Counted from the first letter of the stretch, positions 1 to 8,848 are shown. The stretch: 37,430 nt of DNA from Bacillota bacterium (GCA_021768085.1 JAETOJ010000038.1:1-37430); one strand, 5' to 3'. Notes: a model not told the origin generated them from the letters alone. Numbers and translations: made by a program.

Positions 1-3000
1 AACGGTGACAGAAATCTGCGCTGTGTTGCTGTGATCCTCTCTGTCACGGACATACAGGGTATAGCTGCCAACCGCCTTTTCGACAAAGGTGTTTCCGCTC
101 TGCCATGTTGCATTGTCCAGGCTGAACTCATAGCTGCCGGAGCCGCCGGAGCCGGTGGCGACGATGATGCCGTCACTGTTGCCAGAGGAAGCATTCACCA
201 CGGAGGCCGTCACAGACACAGCCGCAGCCACAGAGAAGCTGATGGTATAGGTCTTTGTGGTCTGGCCGTCAGCAGCAGTGACTGTAATGGTCGTGCTACC
301 CTCCAAAGAGGCCGCATCAGACACATTCACTGTGGCAGTGCTGTTGGACGCTTCCGCCGTAATAGTGGGAACTGTTGTGGTGCCCTTGGGGAGTTTCACT
401 GTGTAGCTCTCGACCTCGGGGTTAAATGTCGGAGTCAGTGTGCCGCCCGGAACGCTGATAGCCTTCAAAGTGGCATCCGTATCCCGGATGGCAAACTTCG
501 GTGCGTCCGCAGACAAAACCAGCTTATAGTTGCTGCTCGCGGTCAAAGAGCCCAGTGCGAAAGCGTATTCGCCGCTGGCTTCGCCAGCCACGCGGGAGAG
601 GGCACCGCGCAAAATGCCGCTCACGGCTGTGCCATCTTCCTTTTTATCGCTCTCGGCAAGACCTTCGTAAGTATAGGTGAACGCGGGGTCCAGTGCACCC
701 AGGGACTTGTACTGATTTGCATCGGGAGTGATGGTCAGCGTGGCGGGGGTGATATTGGCCTGCATGGTGTCTGTGGGCTGGAGGTAGTAGTTCTCCGCAT
801 CCTCACCGGTCAATCCGAAACCGACGGAGACCACCACGGATTTCTTGTTTCCGGCATTTTTGTCATAGAACTCGCCCTTCAGCTCCGATCCATCAGAAGA
901 AATGAATACCGTATCGCCGGAGAGCACGCCGTTCATGTCTATGGTTGGAGTTCCGCTGATTTTGGCCTCCGCCGTGCCGTCATACGCCTTGTCCGATGCG
1001 GTCAAGCCGGTGACGAACAGGGGCCTGGGGGTGATGGACGCGGTAAAGGCGGGCAGTTTGTAGTTATCGAGGTTGATCTGTTCACTGGACAGTGTCACGG
1101 TCTTGTCATCTCCGGCGTTCTTGTCGGAAAATGCCGCCGTGATGGAACCAATATGCTTTTGATCCTCTTCATGCAGGCCGGTAAACGCTCTCTGGAAGCT
1201 CTCCTTGCTCTCAAAGCCGGCCGTTGTCGTTCCGTCATAGACCTTATCCAGCGGCTGGACATAACAGGAGACTGTCAGCGGATTGATAATGGCGGAAAGG
1301 TTATCCCGCTTCATGGTGATGGTGGTATCGTCGCCTTCGCCGCTCTTTGTCCAGGTAACGCCGCTATTCTCCACACCGCTTTCGTAGCCGTTGGGCAGAG
1401 CATAGTTCTTCACCCCGGCTCCGGTGAGGGTGACGATGACCTCGCCGTCCTGCGGGATGACCGCGCCCTCGTCATTGTGTTTGACGTCGGCGTTGTCAAA
1501 CTTGGCGTCGATCTGTACGGAAACGCCGCTGTCCAGATCGGCGGGCAGAATATTCGTCACAGGCGTCGCGGTGTTGATCTGCGCATCTGTCGTGCCGTCA
1601 TAATTTTTGACGTTCAGCCGCACAATCTGCGCAAGCGCCCTTGCGGTGATCGTAAAGTTGCCGGCGCTGTCCTCGTTGGGGAGATTTGCGTCATTTGGCC
1701 CAAAGATCAACGTAAAGTTGGGATTGTCCTTGGCAAACTTCGTTTTCGCTGCCGCGGCATAGGCGCTCCAAAAGTCTGCCGTGTTCCGGGCGGCCGTGGA
1801 CAGACCCAGATCCGCAAGATCGTACAGGTAGGTCTGATAGGTTCCCACATCCTCGCCCGCGTCGCGGGTGAAGATGACGTCCTTCAGTTCTTCCGTTTTG
1901 CCATACATCGATACAGTAAGGCCATAGAAAAAGTTCACCGGATCATCCGCGCCGTAGACCTTACTCTTTGGCTGCTTCAAATTCACAGAATAAGCTCTCG
2001 GAGCGACCACAACTTTGATGTCAGCAGTCAGCGGCGTGCCGCGCTGGCTGTCGCTATATGTGGCGGTGACCCAGGCGGTGCCGGCTCCGGTGATCTCAAA
2101 CAGGCCGCTCTGTTCGTTGTACTTCAGAACCGCATCGCTGGTGTCTGAGCCCTTGCCGTCATTTTCATCGGCGTAGATCGTCCAGGTGATCTTGCTCAGA
2201 TCCACAAAGTTGGTCCCAATTTTCGCGTTGAGGGCGAAGGGCATATCCATGTAGATTTTGGGAAGGCCATTTGTGGCGTTGATCCCATTTCCATTCGCCT
2301 GCACCACGGTCAGCTTGTCGGAATCTTCCGGCGTGGATGCGCCGCCATCGCCGACCGTCAGGGTAACTTGATAATTGAGCTTGTCATGGAGATCCGGATA
2401 GACCGGCGAATAACCGCAGGAATAGGTAATGGTCTGGACGCCGGCAGTGCCGGTGTTCACACCTGTGGTATAATTAGGCGTCCGGGTAATGGGGAAGACC
2501 GTTGACAGCCGTTTATTTGTCACCCAGTTTTTTGCGGTGTCCGTATTGTCCTGATGCGCACTTCGGAATTCCGACCACGCCTTGGCCGTGGACAGATCCG
2601 TGCCGTTCTTGGTCTTGATCGTGAAATCATCCGCAAAAGTGTCGTTTAGAAGGATACTGCGCGTCTTCGCTCCCTGGACGGCATAAAGGAAGATATTCTG
2701 CCCCGTGATGTCTTTCGTGCCCTCGTAGGATTTCAGCCATTCCTTGGGCCTTCCGGCGCTGAAATCGATGGCGTTGTTGCGCAGATCGACAGTCTTCAGG
2801 TCGGTGCAGCCGGTCAGGTCGATGGTCTGCAGCGCACTCTTGTTCGTGAGAACCAGCGACGTCAAAGTATCCGGCACGATTGCACTGGTCAGTGCAGACG
2901 CTGCCGTCGTCCAAGTCAGCTTTTCCACCTTTGATTCGCCGAAATCCAGCGTCTGCAGTGCGCTCAGCGTACCAAAATAGGCATTGTCCCCAAAATTGGT

Positions 3001-5262
3001 AATCTGATCGCCATGATACCGCAGCGCAGTGATCTGTGTGCGGTCGAACACACGGACACCGATGCTCTCCAGATCAGCCGGCAGCGTGACATCGCCAGTT
3101 AGGTTTTTGCAGTTTAAAAAAGCAAACTGACCCAGCGTTTTCAGGCTTTCAGGCAGCTTGATCTCACCGCTTAAAGCCAATCCAGCAAATGCATTCTTAC
3201 CAATGCTCTGAATATGACCACCCAGTTGAAGATCACCGTTCAGCCCCGCGCAGCCGTTGAAGGCATCCTGGCCAATCTCGGCCACAGAATCTGGGATAGT
3301 AAGTCCACCGGTGAAGTTCTTGCAATAATAGAAGGCACTGGCCTGAATCTTTTCCAGTGCGTTACTGAGCGTCAGCGTGCCGTCAAATCCGCAGTTGTAA
3401 AACGCATTGGTTCCCAAAGATGTAACGGAATCCGGAATGACCAAATTGCCAGTGAAGTTCTGGCAATTATAGAAAGCATAGTTCGGGATTTCTTCCAGTG
3501 CATTACTGAGCGTCAGCGTGCCGTCAAATCCGCAGTTGTAAAACGCATAGGTTCCCAAAGAAGTGACGGAATCCGGAATAACCAGATCGCCGGTAAATCC
3601 AGCCTCACGGAATGCGGAATCGCCAATGGTTGTCAGATTCTTGCCAAGCGTCAGCGTGCCGTCAAAGTAACAGCGCAGGAATGCGTTGTCGCCGACTGAC
3701 ACCGTGGAATCAGGGATTACCAGATTACCACGCATGTTGCCGCACGCGTTAAATGCGCTTTTTTCAATGGAAACCAGGTTTTCACCAAAGGTCACTCCAG
3801 TAAGGCCGCTGCAGCCGTTGAACGCATCAACACCGATGCTGACAACATTGGGAAGATGCAGAACGCCAGTCAGATTTTTCATACCTGAGAACGCATAGCT
3901 TCCTATTGTTTCAACGGTGGTGGGCAAATTCTCCGTTGTGGCAGATAATCCGCCACAGCCGGAGAATGCGCGTGAGCCAATGGTCCTCAGCCGACTGTTT
4001 TCCTCAAAGACCAGTGGACCTTCAAACACACATTCCTGAAATGCACCGCCAGCGAATCCGTTTCCGCCGATAATCTCCACACCGGCGGGAATGGTCAGGC
4101 CACCTTTGATCTTACAGCGCAGGAACGCGCCGGCACCGATGTTCTCCAGATTCTGGCTCAAAGTCAGGCTGTCAAATTGCGGAAATACCTTGCCGGTAAA
4201 ACCAAAACAGTTGCCAGACAAGTTGGTAATGTTGTCAGGGATCACCAAGTCTCCCCGCAGGCTGATACAGCCATAGAATGCACTGTGACCGATAGAGGTA
4301 ATCTTCCGGGAAAGGATGATTGTTTCCAGCTTGTCACTAAAAACCATAGCATTTGTGGGAATCTCATGCTCCACCGGGTTGGCGGGGTCATAGTCGTTCA
4401 GGCAGTCCGCGCCTGTAAGATCCAAATAAGTGAGGTTGGGAAGCTGGGTTCGCAGATAGGTAAAATCCGCATAATTCAAAAACGCGCCCGGCTCGGTGGA
4501 AATGGTCAGGCTGACCACATTCTCCTGTGCGTAGCCCTCGGTGGACTCCACCAGGGCCTGCAAGGTCCCGGTCTCCGCCACAGTGACCTCCACGGTCTCG
4601 CCCCGGTCGGCCAGATAGACCGTGCCTTCGATCTCGCCCTGCTCCGCCTGCGCTTTCAGGATCTCCTCAATTTCAGCCGCCAGCTCCGCGAGATCTTCCA
4701 GCTTGGCGACCAGATCCGCATCCACAGAGGCCTTTTCATCATCGGAAAGGGCTTCGTAAGCGCTCTGGGCGGCGTAGATGCCGCTCAAGTCTGCTTCATC
4801 CACATCTGCGTAGTCAGGCAAAGCCGCAATCATCTCCGCCAGCTGTTCCACGGCGGTCAGCCCATCACCGGAGTCCTCACGGCCGGGGTCGATCCCGATG
4901 GTATCATTGTCCCCACCGCCATCCTCGCCGGGGACATCAGCGGGATCGTCTGCCGGGGCCTTCGGCTCGCCAGGCAGAACGCACTCGCCCTCATGCCCGG
5001 CCTCCAGGGTACAGCCCTCGGTCACGGTGCAGGGAGTGGGTTTCCCCTCGTCCGCCGGGGCTTCCTCGAAGGCGCAAAGGGTAATGTCCTCCGCGCAGAC
5101 AGGGCAGGTTTCATCCACCGTTTCCCCGGTGCAACGAGCCTCGCAGGTGCAGACCGGGGCCGGATCGCCGCCCGGTTCCTCGTCCTCCGCCAGCGCGGAA
5201 ACAGGCACGAGCGAAAAGACCATAGCCAGTGATAAAATACTTGCCAATAATCGTTTTTTCAT
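1..5262 (-). CDS. Giant BspA-like leucine-rich-repeat surface adhesin, incomplete at left edge
   Basis: The reading frame is open for 1,754 codons from the ATG at 5262 to base 1 with no stop, so the C-terminus lies outside the window. An AGGAGG ribosome site sits about 10 bases upstream. Residues 1-25 (MKKRLLASILSLAMVFSLVP...) form a signal peptide. A short Cys-rich segment follows (CTCEARC, CPVC, about residues 37-65). Residues about 270-875 hold many 23-residue BspA-type LRR_5 units of the form IPDSVTSLGTYAFYNC. Beyond that come MBG/YDG-type beta domains (KVYGADDPVNF, DKVYDGTTTA, DKAYDGTAEA) and a cadherin-like beta-sandwich ending in TKTYTISFSV. Such proteins are exported and bind host or bacterial surfaces. 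No anchor is visible because the end is missing. It starts 20 bases after the zinc-ribbon gene stop, so the two are probably co-transcribed. Confidence 0.9.
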   Translation of the reverse strand, partial: MKKRLLASILSLAMVFSLVPVSALAEDEEPGGDPAPVCTCEARCTGETVDETCPVCAEDITLCAFEEAPADEGKPTPCTVTEGCTLEAGHEGECVLPGEPKAPADDPADVPGEDGGGDNDTIGIDPGREDSGDGLTAVEQLAEMIAALPDYADVDEADLSGIYAAQSAYEALSDDEKASVDADLVAKLEDLAELAAEIEEILKAQAEQGEIEGTVYLADRGETVEVTVAETGTLQALVESTEGYAQENVVSLTISTEPGAFLNYADFTYLRTQLPNLTYLDLTGADCLNDYDPANPVEHEIPTNAMVFSDKLETIILSRKITSIGHSAFYGCISLRGDLVIPDNITNLSGNCFGFTGKVFPQFDSLTLSQNLENIGAGAFLRCKIKGGLTIPAGVEIIGGNGFAGGAFQECVFEGPLVFEENSRLRTIGSRAFSGCGGLSATTENLPTTVETIGSYAFSGMKNLTGVLHLPNVVSIGVDAFNGCSGLTGVTFGENLVSIEKSAFNACGNMRGNLVIPDSTVSVGDNAFLRCYFDGTLTLGKNLTTIGDSAFREAGFTGDLVIPDSVTSLGTYAFYNCGFDGTLTLSNALEEIPNYAFYNCQNFTGNLVIPDSVTSLGTNAFYNCGFDGTLTLSNALEKIQASAFYYCKNFTGGLTIPDSVAEIGQDAFNGCAGLNGDLQLGGHIQSIGKNAFAGLALSGEIKLPESLKTLGQFAFLNCKNLTGDVTLPADLESIGVRVFDRTQITALRYHGDQITNFGDNAYFGTLSALQTLDFGESKVEKLTWTTAASALTSAIVPDTLTSLVLTNKSALQTIDLTGCTDLKTVDLRNNAIDFSAGRPKEWLKSYEGTKDITGQNIFLYAVQGAKTRSILLNDTFADDFTIKTKNGTDLSTAKAWSEFRSAHQDNTDTAKNWVTNKRLSTVFPITRTPNYTTGVNTGTAGVQTITYSCGYSPVYPDLHDKLNYQVTLTVGDGGASTPEDSDKLTVVQANGNGINATNGLPKIYMDMPFALNAKIGTNFVDLSKITWTIYADENDGKGSDTSDAVLKYNEQSGLFEITGAGTAWVTATYSDSQRGTPLTADIKVVVAPRAYSVNLKQPKSKVYGADDPVNFFYGLTVSMYGKTEELKDVIFTRDAGEDVGTYQTYLYDLADLGLSTAARNTADFWSAYAAAAKTKFAKDNPNFTLIFGPNDANLPNEDSAGNFTITARALAQIVRLNVKNYDGTTDAQINTATPVTNILPADLDSGVSVQIDAKFDNADVKHNDEGAVIPQDGEVIVTLTGAGVKNYALPNGYESGVENSGVTWTKSGEGDDTTITMKRDNLSAIINPLTVSCYVQPLDKVYDGTTTAGFESKESFQRAFTGLHEEDQKHIGSITAAFSDKNAGDDKTVTLSSEQINLDNYKLPAFTASITPRPLFVTGLTASDKAYDGTAEAKISGTPTIDMNGVLSGDTVFISSDGSELKGEFYDKNAGNKKSVVVSVGFGLTGEDAENYYLQPTDTMQANITPATLTITPDANQYKSLGALDPAFTYTYEGLAESDKKEDGTAVSGILRGALSRVAGEASGEYAFALGSLTASSNYKLVLSADAPKFAIRDTDATLKAISVPGGTLTPTFNPEVESYTVKLPKGTTTVPTITAEASNSTATVNVSDAASLEGSTTITVTAADGQTTKTYTISFSVAAAVSVTASVVNASSGNSDGIIVATGSGGSGSYEFSLDNATWQSGNTFVEKAVGSYTLYVRDREDHSNTAQISVTV
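3361..3639 (-). repeat. Near-identical tandem LRR-coding units of about 141 bp
   Basis: Two adjacent units starting at 3361 and 3502 are almost identical at DNA level, each encoding two 23-24-residue LRR_5 repeats. A third, more diverged unit begins near 3640. The DNA identity exceeds what protein constraint alone needs, which suggests recent duplication and likely length variation between strains. Confidence 0.75.
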
Positions 5263-5282
5263 TGGGTGTTTGCCTCCTTTTT

Positions 5283-6443
5283 TTATCCATCAGTTTGGGA
5301 CACTCTGATATGCTCCCGCTGTGTCCCGTCCGCCAGAGCCAGCCTGTACCGCTCCATGCGCTCGGGCCGCGCTTTCCCGGCACAGACGGGACAGCCGCTT
5401 TTTTGCGGCCCCGCCCTGGCGTAGATTATCGCTTTCCAGACGTGTCCGCTGGGACACATCCACCAGACCTTCCGGTGGCTCCCCGCCGTCACCATCGACG
5501 GCGTCAGGCCGCCGTTCAACGTTGGGTGCCATTGGGCGGCGGTCTTGGGTTCCAGTGTGGCAAGGTCGTTGAAGCCCGGCAGCACCTTTCGATTGGCGCA
5601 GTAGGGACAGGCGGAGCCGTTTACCGTCCTGGCCCCCACGCTGGCCTGGTAGTCATGCCCCAGGGGACACCGCCACCACACTTTTTTGTTGCTGTACGGT
5701 GTCACGCTGTCCGGTGTCAGATTCCCGTTGCGGGTGGGGTGCCACTGACGGGCCAGCTCCGGGAAGCGGCTGGCGAGGTCGTTCTCGCCGGGGATCACCA
5801 GCTTTCCCGCGCACACGGGGCACCCCGCGCCGCTGCTGGCCCTGGCATAAATCGCGGCCTGCCATTCATGGCCCTTCTCACAGCGCCACCAAACTTTCCT
5901 GCGGGTCCCGGCCAGCACGTCCCGGGGCGTCAGCGTCCCATTTTTCATGGGGTGCCACTGGCGGGCAAGGTCGGGGTGGGTGACGGACAGGTCGTTCTCA
6001 CCGGGGACGAGCTGCCGGTTGGCGCAGATGGGACAGTTCGTGCCGCCGATGGCCCGGGATTTCACGATGGCCCGCCATTCGTGGCCCTTTTCGCAGAGCC
6101 ACCACGCCTTGTAATGGCTCCCCACGGTCACATCCGCCGGGGTCCTGCCCCGGTTCTTTGTGGGGTGCCACTGTTTGGCAAGGTCCGGCCGCTGGGAAGC
6201 CAGGTCATTCCCGCCGGGATAGGCTTTCTTCCCGGCACAGTAGGGACAGCCGCTCTCCGCCCCAGTGCGGGTGTAGACCATGGCCTGCCACTCGTGGCCC
6301 CGGTCACACTTCCACCACACCCTCCGTTTGCTGCCGTAGGTGATGTTTTCCGGCGTCAGCGGGGCGTTTTTCTCGCCGTCCCACTCCGCCAGCAGTGCGG
6401 GACGGTCATGCCCGGTGCAATATTCAGATAGAGTTGTTCTCAA
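5283..6443 (-). CDS. Five-unit treble-clef zinc-ribbon repeat protein (DUF4379-like)
   Basis: This 386-residue protein is built from five tandem units of about 67 residues. Each unit has the pattern WW-x-C-x2-GH-x-W/Y, then a basic stretch with R at a fixed place, then CP-x-C, for example WWKCDRGHEW...GCPYC and WWRCEKGHEW...GCPVC. Units are joined by a conserved NDLA/S...P-L-A-x-QWHP linker. The Cys/His pattern matches the probable zinc-ribbon family DUF4379, which in other proteins is often fused to nuclease-like domains. No nuclease domain is visible here, so a nucleic-acid-binding role is only inferred. The start is TTG at 6443, chosen because GGAGG lies about 9 bases upstream and no in-frame ATG exists. 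It sits between a small ORF and the giant adhesin in one apparent operon. Confidence 0.8.
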   Translation of the reverse strand: MRTTLSEYCTGHDRPALLAEWDGEKNAPLTPENITYGSKRRVWWKCDRGHEWQAMVYTRTGAESGCPYCAGKKAYPGGNDLASQRPDLAKQWHPTKNRGRTPADVTVGSHYKAWWLCEKGHEWRAIVKSRAIGGTNCPICANRQLVPGENDLSVTHPDLARQWHPMKNGTLTPRDVLAGTRRKVWWRCEKGHEWQAAIYARASSGAGCPVCAGKLVIPGENDLASRFPELARQWHPTRNGNLTPDSVTPYSNKKVWWRCPLGHDYQASVGARTVNGSACPYCANRKVLPGFNDLATLEPKTAAQWHPTLNGGLTPSMVTAGSHRKVWWMCPSGHVWKAIIYARAGPQKSGCPVCAGKARPERMERYRLALADGTQREHIRVSQTDG

Positions 6444-6474
6444 AAATCATCACCTCCCTTCGCGGCCGCGCCCG

Positions 6475-6726
6475 TCAGCGGGCGGACAGCCCGGCGATCA
6501 GCGCGGCCTTGGCCTGCGCCGCCGTGGCTCTGGGTTGGCCGTCCCCGTTGAGATACTGCAAAGCGTCGTTCCAATCGCGCAGGTCCTCGTCCTCCGCCGT
6601 CAGCCGCTCCAACTTTTGCGCCAGAAGTGCCCGCTGGCCGCTGTTTAGAAACCGCAGGTCAGACAGATACATACAGCCCATCTGAACGGCCATCACATCC
6701 AGCAGGGATATTTTTTCACACATCAT
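6475..6726 (-). CDS. Small protein of unknown function, translationally coupled to recombinase paralog
   Basis: The 83-residue product (MMCEKISLLDVMAVQMGCMY...) is Leu/Ala-rich and predicted helical, with no signal peptide or membrane segment. I do not recognise a family. Its ATG at 6726 overlaps the TGA of the upstream recombinase-like gene in an ATGA arrangement, so translation is probably coupled. The overlap and the short gap to the zinc-ribbon gene suggest it works with the recombinase-like protein, possibly as a partner or accessory factor. That role is inference only. Confidence 0.65.
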   Translation of the reverse strand: MMCEKISLLDVMAVQMGCMYLSDLRFLNSGQRALLAQKLERLTAEDEDLRDWNDALQYLNGDGQPRATAAQAKAALIAGLSAR

Positions 6727-7574
6727 TCGGCTGCCTCCCGTTTCCATCCAATGGTAAGCTGTTCCGTCTCCAGGAGCCGGTCGTGGGACTGCTCCACCAG
6801 CAGGGCGATGTTGGCCTGGATACCGGCCTGGGTGGTTTGGTACAGCTTCTTCAAACACCTGGGGTTGGCCTTGCTTTCCGGCACTCTGGCGTCCCGGCAC
6901 AGCCGCTGAATGGCATTGGTCACGCCGGTGCGGGTATAAGGTGCGCCGCCCTGTGTCACAAACACCGGCCCGGAGATGGTGCCCTCCCGCCCGGCAAAGT
7001 CCAGCAGCTCCTCCCGCAGGCAGTCCGGGATATGTACCACGGAGGCGGGGAGCCTTACTTTCCCGCTTTGCGCCGCCTCCACAGTGAGCCGGGGCAGGTC
7101 CCGGATGCTCAAGCCCATGGCGGCGAACACCTTCACCATGAGGTATTCCCGCTCTTTTCCCAGCGTCCGGGCGGTGGACAGCAGGCGCAGGTACTCGCTC
7201 CGGGTCAGTTCCGGTTGAATATTGTCCGCTTCCAGCGGTCTGCCAAGCTGCAATTCCCGCCGCCCGTGGGCTTCCAACAGGCTGTTGGCGGCGGAGATAC
7301 AGAGGTTCACCGTCCGGGGCGCGTAGCCATTGTCCAACAGGTCTTTCCGCCATTCCTCCAGGGTGCCCCAGCGTATCCGCTTATCCTCCGGAAGCCATTC
7401 GTATAGCTGATACAGCTTCTTCCGGTAGGTTTTCACCGTCTCCAAGGCACGGCTGTTTCGAAGCAGGAAGTCCAAAAACTCATCCAGCAGCTTCGGGGAG
7501 AGGGCCAGGCCGTCCGCCTTATCCCCGGGCCTGCTGCCCAGCGCGGTCAGCGTTGGTAGACTTGTTCCCGGCAT
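6723..7574 (-). CDS. Tyrosine-recombinase paralog lacking catalytic residues
   Basis: The 283-residue protein aligns along its whole length with the intact recombinase encoded just upstream: shared ELTRxEY, LxSTARxxGKE and LTVEAA blocks. The catalytic positions are lost. The Arg I position of GVRVSEV is Ser156 in GLSIRDL. HNLRH has become RCLKK (residues 239-243). No Tyr remains in the C-terminal tail, which ends LTIGWKREAAE. The fold is therefore likely kept as a DNA-binding or regulatory subunit without strand cleavage. Start ATG 7574 is preceded by a G-rich site (GGGGGTG). The frame stays open upstream to 7922, but that part shows no recombinase similarity. Confidence 0.8.
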   Translation of the reverse strand: MPGTSLPTLTALGSRPGDKADGLALSPKLLDEFLDFLLRNSRALETVKTYRKKLYQLYEWLPEDKRIRWGTLEEWRKDLLDNGYAPRTVNLCISAANSLLEAHGRRELQLGRPLEADNIQPELTRSEYLRLLSTARTLGKEREYLMVKVFAAMGLSIRDLPRLTVEAAQSGKVRLPASVVHIPDCLREELLDFAGREGTISGPVFVTQGGAPYTRTGVTNAIQRLCRDARVPESKANPRCLKKLYQTTQAGIQANIALLVEQSHDRLLETEQLTIGWKREAAE

Positions 7575-7708
7575 TGGCACACCCCCAATCAACAATTTCA
7601 ACATTTTGTGATGTTTCCAAGAGGGCAAAAGCCTCAATCGGACCGTAAAAACCAAAAGAAAACGCCTGTTCTCGTCTAAACAGAGGGAGAACAGGTATGA
7701 AAAGGTAA

Positions 7709-7735
7709 GCCGCAGAAAAATAGATTTTTTGCGGC
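7709..7735. terminator. AT-rich hairpin downstream of tyrosine recombinase gene
   Basis: GCCGCA and TGCGGC enclose complementary A and T runs (AAAAAT / ATTTTTT), giving a nearly perfect stem 130 bases past the recombinase stop on the minus strand. It could end that transcript. There is no separate T tail outside the stem, so efficiency is uncertain. Confidence 0.35.
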
Positions 7736-7767
7736 CTGGATTTTGCGCCCAAAAACCGGGAAACAGC

Positions 7768-7796
7768 TTGCGCTTCAAGATGGAGTATGGTATAAT
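7768..7796 (+). promoter_or_regulatory. Plus-strand extended -10 promoter between the two recombinases
   Basis: TATAAT at 7791-7796 is preceded by TGG (extended -10) and, 17 bases further up, TTGCGC at 7768-7773. It points rightward, antisense into the tyrosine recombinase gene, and no plus-strand gene lies downstream. It may drive an antisense transcript, or be the silent orientation of a switch; see findings. Confidence 0.5.
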
Positions 7797-7863
7797 TTCC
7801 TCGCGATATGTAGCCGGGAGGCCCCGCCACAGCAGGCTTTCAAGGCGAAATGTTGATTTTGTC

Positions 7864-8706
7864 CTACGAGACAAGCCCCAGTCGTTCCAACTGACGGGTA
7901 TGCTCGGCCCCGGTGGTGACAAGATAGATGCGGGTGGTCTCGATGGAGCTGTGGCCCAGCACGTCCGCCAGCCGGGCGATGTCCTTGCAGGACTTGTAGA
8001 AGATCCGGGCGAACAGATGGCGCAGGTTATGGGGATAGACTTTCTCCGGGGCCACGCCCGCCGCTTTGCACAGCCCTTTCATTTCCGCCCATATCTGACG
8101 GCGGCTCATACCCTTTCCGCTTCTGGTGATGAAGATCTCACCGGAGGCGATTTTGTTTTTTCGGGCGTATTTCAGCAGCTTGCGGCACAGCTTGCCCGTC
8201 AGCAGGATCACCCGGATTTTTCCTTTGAGGGCGATTTCCGTCCGGCCCTGCCGGGCGGCCTCCACGGTGAGGTATTTCACCTCGCTCACCCGCACCCCGG
8301 TGGCGCAGATGGTCTCCATCAGCAGGGCAAGGCGCTCTTTGCCTTCGGCCCTGGCCGTGGACACCAGCAGGTCGTATTCCTTCCGTGTCAGCTCCCTGGA
8401 CTGGTCCCGGAACATCCGGCGCTGGATTTTCAGGAACTTCACCCGGATGTCCCATCCCAGGAAGCGGAACAAGCTGTTGAGGGCGGCCAGCATGGAGTTG
8501 ACCGTACCGGGAACGTGGCCCGTGGCAAGCAGGTGGACTTTCCATTCCGCTGCCAGCTCCCGTGTCACCGGCCTGCCGTCCAGCCACGCGGCAAAGGCCC
8601 GGATGTCCCGCAAATACTTCTCCACGGTTCCTGGGGCGTGTTCCTCCCGTCGCAGCCACAGACCATAGGCGGTGATCTGTTCCGGGGTCAAGTATTGTTC
8701 TGTCAT
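7864..8706 (-). CDS. Tyrosine recombinase / integrase, catalytically complete
   Basis: The 280-residue protein has an N-terminal SAM-like core-binding domain (residues about 5-90) and a C-terminal catalytic domain. All active-site residues can be seen: Arg139 in GVRVSEV, a beta-hairpin Lys near 161-163, His226 and Arg229 in HNLRH, His252 in GHSS and nucleophile Tyr261 in TTRIY. It should cut and rejoin DNA at a specific site. Since the element already has a large serine recombinase, this enzyme may act inside the element (inversion or cargo excision) rather than in its integration; that is inference. Start ATG 8706 follows GGAGGT by 8 bases; an upstream in-frame ATG at 8727 lacks a good ribosome site. 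The nearest palindrome and a strong terminator lie upstream. Confidence 0.9.
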   Translation of the reverse strand: MTEQYLTPEQITAYGLWLRREEHAPGTVEKYLRDIRAFAAWLDGRPVTRELAAEWKVHLLATGHVPGTVNSMLAALNSLFRFLGWDIRVKFLKIQRRMFRDQSRELTRKEYDLLVSTARAEGKERLALLMETICATGVRVSEVKYLTVEAARQGRTEIALKGKIRVILLTGKLCRKLLKYARKNKIASGEIFITRSGKGMSRRQIWAEMKGLCKAAGVAPEKVYPHNLRHLFARIFYKSCKDIARLADVLGHSSIETTRIYLVTTGAEHTRQLERLGLVS

Positions 8707-8769
8707 TTTGAAAACCTCCATTTGCAAAGTATGAGAATATTGTACCTTGTCGGAGGCTTGCTATGTGGG

Positions 8770-8813
8770 CAAAGAAAAAGACCGCCCCCTGCCTGAGCAT
8801 GGCAAGGGGCGGT
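8770..8813 (-). terminator. Rho-independent terminator of the conjugation operon
   Basis: On the minus strand ACCGCCCC...GGGGCGGT with inner TGCC/GGCA pairing forms a strong GC stem followed by TCTTTTTCTTT. It lies just past the NlpC/P60 gene and separates the transfer module from the left cargo region. Confidence 0.85.
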
Positions 8814-8816
8814 ATC

Positions 8817-8844
8817 TTACCTCAATTTGAGGCAAGTTTCGACA
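8817..8844. repeat. Dispersed palindrome, copy 1
   Basis: Core CCTCAATTTGAGG with a full right arm (GTTTCGACA) and a degenerate left arm. It lies between the NlpC/P60 stop and the terminator, so it is transcribed in the 3' untranslated region. It is the leftmost copy and the only one not in a gap leading directly to another co-transcribed gene. Confidence 0.9.
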
Positions 8845-8848
8845 AAAT

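Larger units (their letters stand above)
7587..7858. repeat. Weak inverted repeat flanking the inter-recombinase region
   Basis: AATCAACAATTTC at 7587-7599 and GAAATGTTGATT at 7847-7858 are inverted copies with a one-base gap. Between them lie two hairpins (CCTGTTCTC/GAGAACAGG at 7665-7695; GCCGCA/TGCGGC at 7709-7735) and a plus-strand promoter. The repeat is short and could be chance. Confidence 0.3.

Noticed and set aside
31..2148. Long plus-strand ORF of 705 codons
   Set aside because: It is the exact complement frame of the giant adhesin, has no ribosome site or domain pattern, and is rich in Cys/Arg/His as antisense frames of GC-rich genes are.
3361..3640. Diversity-generating retroelement target in the LRR gene
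   Set aside because: No reverse transcriptase, template repeat or A-specific variation is seen; the repeats are ordinary tandem LRR duplications.
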